Source: Bordetella parapertussis (GTDB lineage: Bacteria > Pseudomonadota > Gammaproteobacteria > Burkholderiales > SG8-41). Taken from it: a stretch of 5,811 nucleotides of DNA. This document shows, piece after piece, positions 3,958-5,811 of this stretch (position 1 is the stretch's first letter; the number at the start of each line of letters is the position of its first letter). The stretch lies in NCBI GenBank assembly GCA_945870465.1, contig CAMBSS010000228.1, positions 1 to 5,811 of the forward strand, in the 5' to 3' direction. Under the pieces are notes generated by a model that had not been told where the DNA came from, made no database searches, and worked only from the letters and a program-made list of their open reading frames with translations. Position numbers and translations under genes: made by a program.

Positions 3958-5811
3958 ATGCAGACATCCTTGAGTAAAGCGTGCAAACGCGAAATCGATC
4001 TGGGCAATGGAAAAAACGGTCAGGTATTCTCATTGCCGGCTCTTGAAGAACAGGGCAAGCAAAAACTCTCACATCTGCCGATTTCGATCCGCATCGTGCT
4101 TGAATCGCTGCTGCGCAACTGCGACGGCCGCATCGTGACGGAAGAGCACATTCGCGAGCTGGCAAAATGGCAGCCCAACGGCAAGCGTGAAAATGAAATT
4201 CCTTTTATCGTCGGGCGCGTCGTGCTCAATTGTGCGGCTGGCATTCCGCTGCTGGGCGATCTCACGGCGTTGCGGGACGCGATGGGGCGCGCCGGACGCG
4301 CGCCGGGGCTGGTGCAGCCCAAGGTGCCGGTCGACATGACGCTCGATCACACGCTTACCGTAGATCACCACGGCACGCCGGATGCGCTGCGCCAGAACAT
4401 GCAGCTCGAAATCGAGCGCAACTTCGAGCGCTTCAGCTTCGTCAAATGGGCGACGCAGGCCTACGACGGCATCCGCCTGATCCCGCCGGGCTTCGGCATC
4501 CTGCACCAGATCAATCTCGAGTTCTTCGCGCCGGGCCTGCTGTCGAAAGACGGCGTCTACTACCCGGACACGCTGGTCGGCACCGATTCGCATACCTGCA
4601 TGATCGCGGGTCTCGGTACCGTGGGCTGGGGCGTCGGCGGCATAGAAGCGCAGGCCGCGGTGCTCGGACAGCCGGTGTACATGCTGACGCCGGACGTCGT
4701 CGGCATCAACGTGACGGGACAACTGAATGCGGGCGTGACGTCGACCGACATGGTGCTGCACGTTACGGAAATGCTGCGCAAGGCGAAAGTCGTCGGCAAG
4801 TTTGTGGAGTTTTTCGGCGCGGGCATTGCCAATCTGACCGTGCCCGACCGCGCGACGATTTCCAACATGGCGGTCGAGTATGGCGCCACCATAGGATTTT
4901 TCCCGCTTGATGCGGTGACTCTGAATTACCTGCGTCAGACCGGACGGCCGGATGAAGCCATCGCCGCCGCGGAGGCATACTACAAGCAGCAGGGCCTGTT
5001 TGGTCCCGCCCGCAGCGATGAAATCAAGTATACGGATGTGTTGATGCTGGATCTAACCACGATCACGCCCAACGTCGCCGGTCCGAAGCGGCCGCAGGAC
5101 CGCATCGCGCTCGCCAATCTTAAAGGCGAGTTCGCCGAGATGCTGAAGAAGCCGACGGCAGATGGCGGGTATGGAAAGGTGGCAGCGAGCGGTGCACAGC
5201 AGGAAGCGGCTCTCCGCAAGGCGCGCGACGGCGACGTCGTCATCGCAGCAATCACGTCGTGCACCAACACATCGAATCCCGGAGTGATGCTCGCCGCCGG
5301 CATGGTCGCCAAAAAAGCGGTCGAGCGCGGACTCAAAGCCAAGCCGTGGGTGAAGATGTCATTGGCGCCGGGTTCGCGCGTGGTCAGCGAGTATCTGAAA
5401 GCAGCCGGTTTGCAGCGCTATCTCGACGAGCTCGGCTTCATGCTTGCCGGCTACAGCTGCACGACGTGCTTCGGCGCTTCCGGCCCGATCGACGACACGC
5501 TCGAAAAATCCATCAACGACAACGACGTCGTCGCGTGCGCGGTGTTGTCGGGCAATCGTAATTTCGAAGCGCGCATCCACGCGGCCGTGCGCGCGGCATT
5601 CCTTGCGAGTCCGCCGCTGGTGGTTGCGTTTGCTCTGGCGGGCAGGGTGGACATCGACATGACGAAGGAGCCGCTCGGCAACGACAAATCCGGCAAGCCT
5701 GTTTTCCTGAAAGACCTGTGGCCGACGCCGGAAGAACTCGCAAACGCTCTGAGCAATGCAGTCAAACCCGACTACTACCGCGCCGTGTACGGCATGGATT
5801 TCGACGTGGCG
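3958..5811 (+). CDS. acnA: AcnA-type aconitate hydratase, divergent, 3' end cut by the window
   Basis: The first 618 residues of an AcnA/IRP1-type [4Fe-4S] aconitase (family usually ~870-900 residues); the C-terminal swivel domain is off the window. Conserved: LPISIRIVLESLLRNCDG early, Asp130-His131, HQINLE at 183-188, Asp210-Ser211-His212, Asn303 and Glu307, cluster cysteines Cys435 (ITSCTNTSNP), Cys501 and Cys504 (SCTTC), and Asn533-Arg534 with Arg539 (GNRNFEAR). The Cys and Asn/Arg spacings agree with IRP1. Canonical AcnA interconverts citrate and isocitrate through cis-aconitate in the cytoplasm. Oddities: the substrate-pocket motif normally QDFTG is NCAAG at 91-95; the CTTCIGN motif is CTTCFGA; GTDSHTTMIN is GTDSHTCMIA. 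The frame is intact, so it is not a decayed gene. These changes suggest an AcnA paralogue with altered substrate preference, so the symbol is provisional. ATG 3958 has only a weak GGA (3950-3952) upstream; TTG 3970 is an alternative. Element B separates it from the Bug gene, so co-transcription is uncertain. Confidence 0.9.
   Translation, partial: MQTSLSKACKREIDLGNGKNGQVFSLPALEEQGKQKLSHLPISIRIVLESLLRNCDGRIVTEEHIRELAKWQPNGKRENEIPFIVGRVVLNCAAGIPLLGDLTALRDAMGRAGRAPGLVQPKVPVDMTLDHTLTVDHHGTPDALRQNMQLEIERNFERFSFVKWATQAYDGIRLIPPGFGILHQINLEFFAPGLLSKDGVYYPDTLVGTDSHTCMIAGLGTVGWGVGGIEAQAAVLGQPVYMLTPDVVGINVTGQLNAGVTSTDMVLHVTEMLRKAKVVGKFVEFFGAGIANLTVPDRATISNMAVEYGATIGFFPLDAVTLNYLRQTGRPDEAIAAAEAYYKQQGLFGPARSDEIKYTDVLMLDLTTITPNVAGPKRPQDRIALANLKGEFAEMLKKPTADGGYGKVAASGAQQEAALRKARDGDVVIAAITSCTNTSNPGVMLAAGMVAKKAVERGLKAKPWVKMSLAPGSRVVSEYLKAAGLQRYLDELGFMLAGYSCTTCFGASGPIDDTLEKSINDNDVVACAVLSGNRNFEARIHAAVRAAFLASPPLVVAFALAGRVDIDMTKEPLGNDKSGKPVFLKDLWPTPEELANALSNAVKPDYYRAVYGMDFDVA

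Noticed and set aside
4069..4761. 230-codon open frame on the - strand opposite the aconitase, and the + frame at 4230-4910
   Set aside because: Both overlap the conserved aconitase frame and show shadow-type composition without motifs.

Overview
The window reads like a chromosomal segment from an environmental betaproteobacterium of the Burkholderiales type. The evidence is GC-rich DNA with G/C-biased third codon positions, a periplasmic Bug-type (tripartite tricarboxylate transporter) binding protein without its membrane partners nearby, and an aconitase most like betaproteobacterial AcnA. All five recognisable genes lie on the + strand. The taxonomic call is inference from protein style, not from a marker gene.

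Layout. 1-142 is a leader with a G-rich tract and a strong Shine-Dalgarno. 143-2673 is a tight three-gene operon: the two subunits of a split thiamine-diphosphate (ThDP) decarboxylase of the sulfopyruvate decarboxylase (ComD/ComE) type, 2 bp apart, then 9 bp later an MmgE/PrpD-family dehydratase/decarboxylase. 2683-2777 is a long imperfect inverted repeat built of 10-bp units. 2819-3784 is a secreted Bug solute-binding protein. 3805-3916 is a second copy of the same repeat with a perfect 21-bp terminal stem. 3958 to the right edge is the first ~70% of an AcnA-type aconitase, open at the window end.

How the genes may work together (inference). The Bug protein probably captures an organic acid, often a di- or tricarboxylate, in the periplasm. 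Aconitase and MmgE/PrpD enzymes both act on citrate-like tricarboxylates by hydration/dehydration, or decarboxylation in some MmgE/PrpD relatives. A ComDE-like enzyme would decarboxylate a 2-oxo acid. Nothing for sulfonate or phosphonate metabolism is visible, so the textbook substrates of the ThDP enzyme are not supported by context. The segment could encode an uncharacterised carboxylic-acid catabolic module.

The most notable points are: (1) the aconitase keeps all three cluster cysteines and most catalytic residues, but its normally near-invariant Q-D-F-T-G substrate-pocket motif reads N-C-A-A-G; (2) the MmgE/PrpD protein departs from the family at several active-site positions; (3) the Bug gene is bracketed by two related 10-bp-phased palindromic elements sharing core sequences; (4) four G-runs just upstream of the operon could form a G-quadruplex in the leader.
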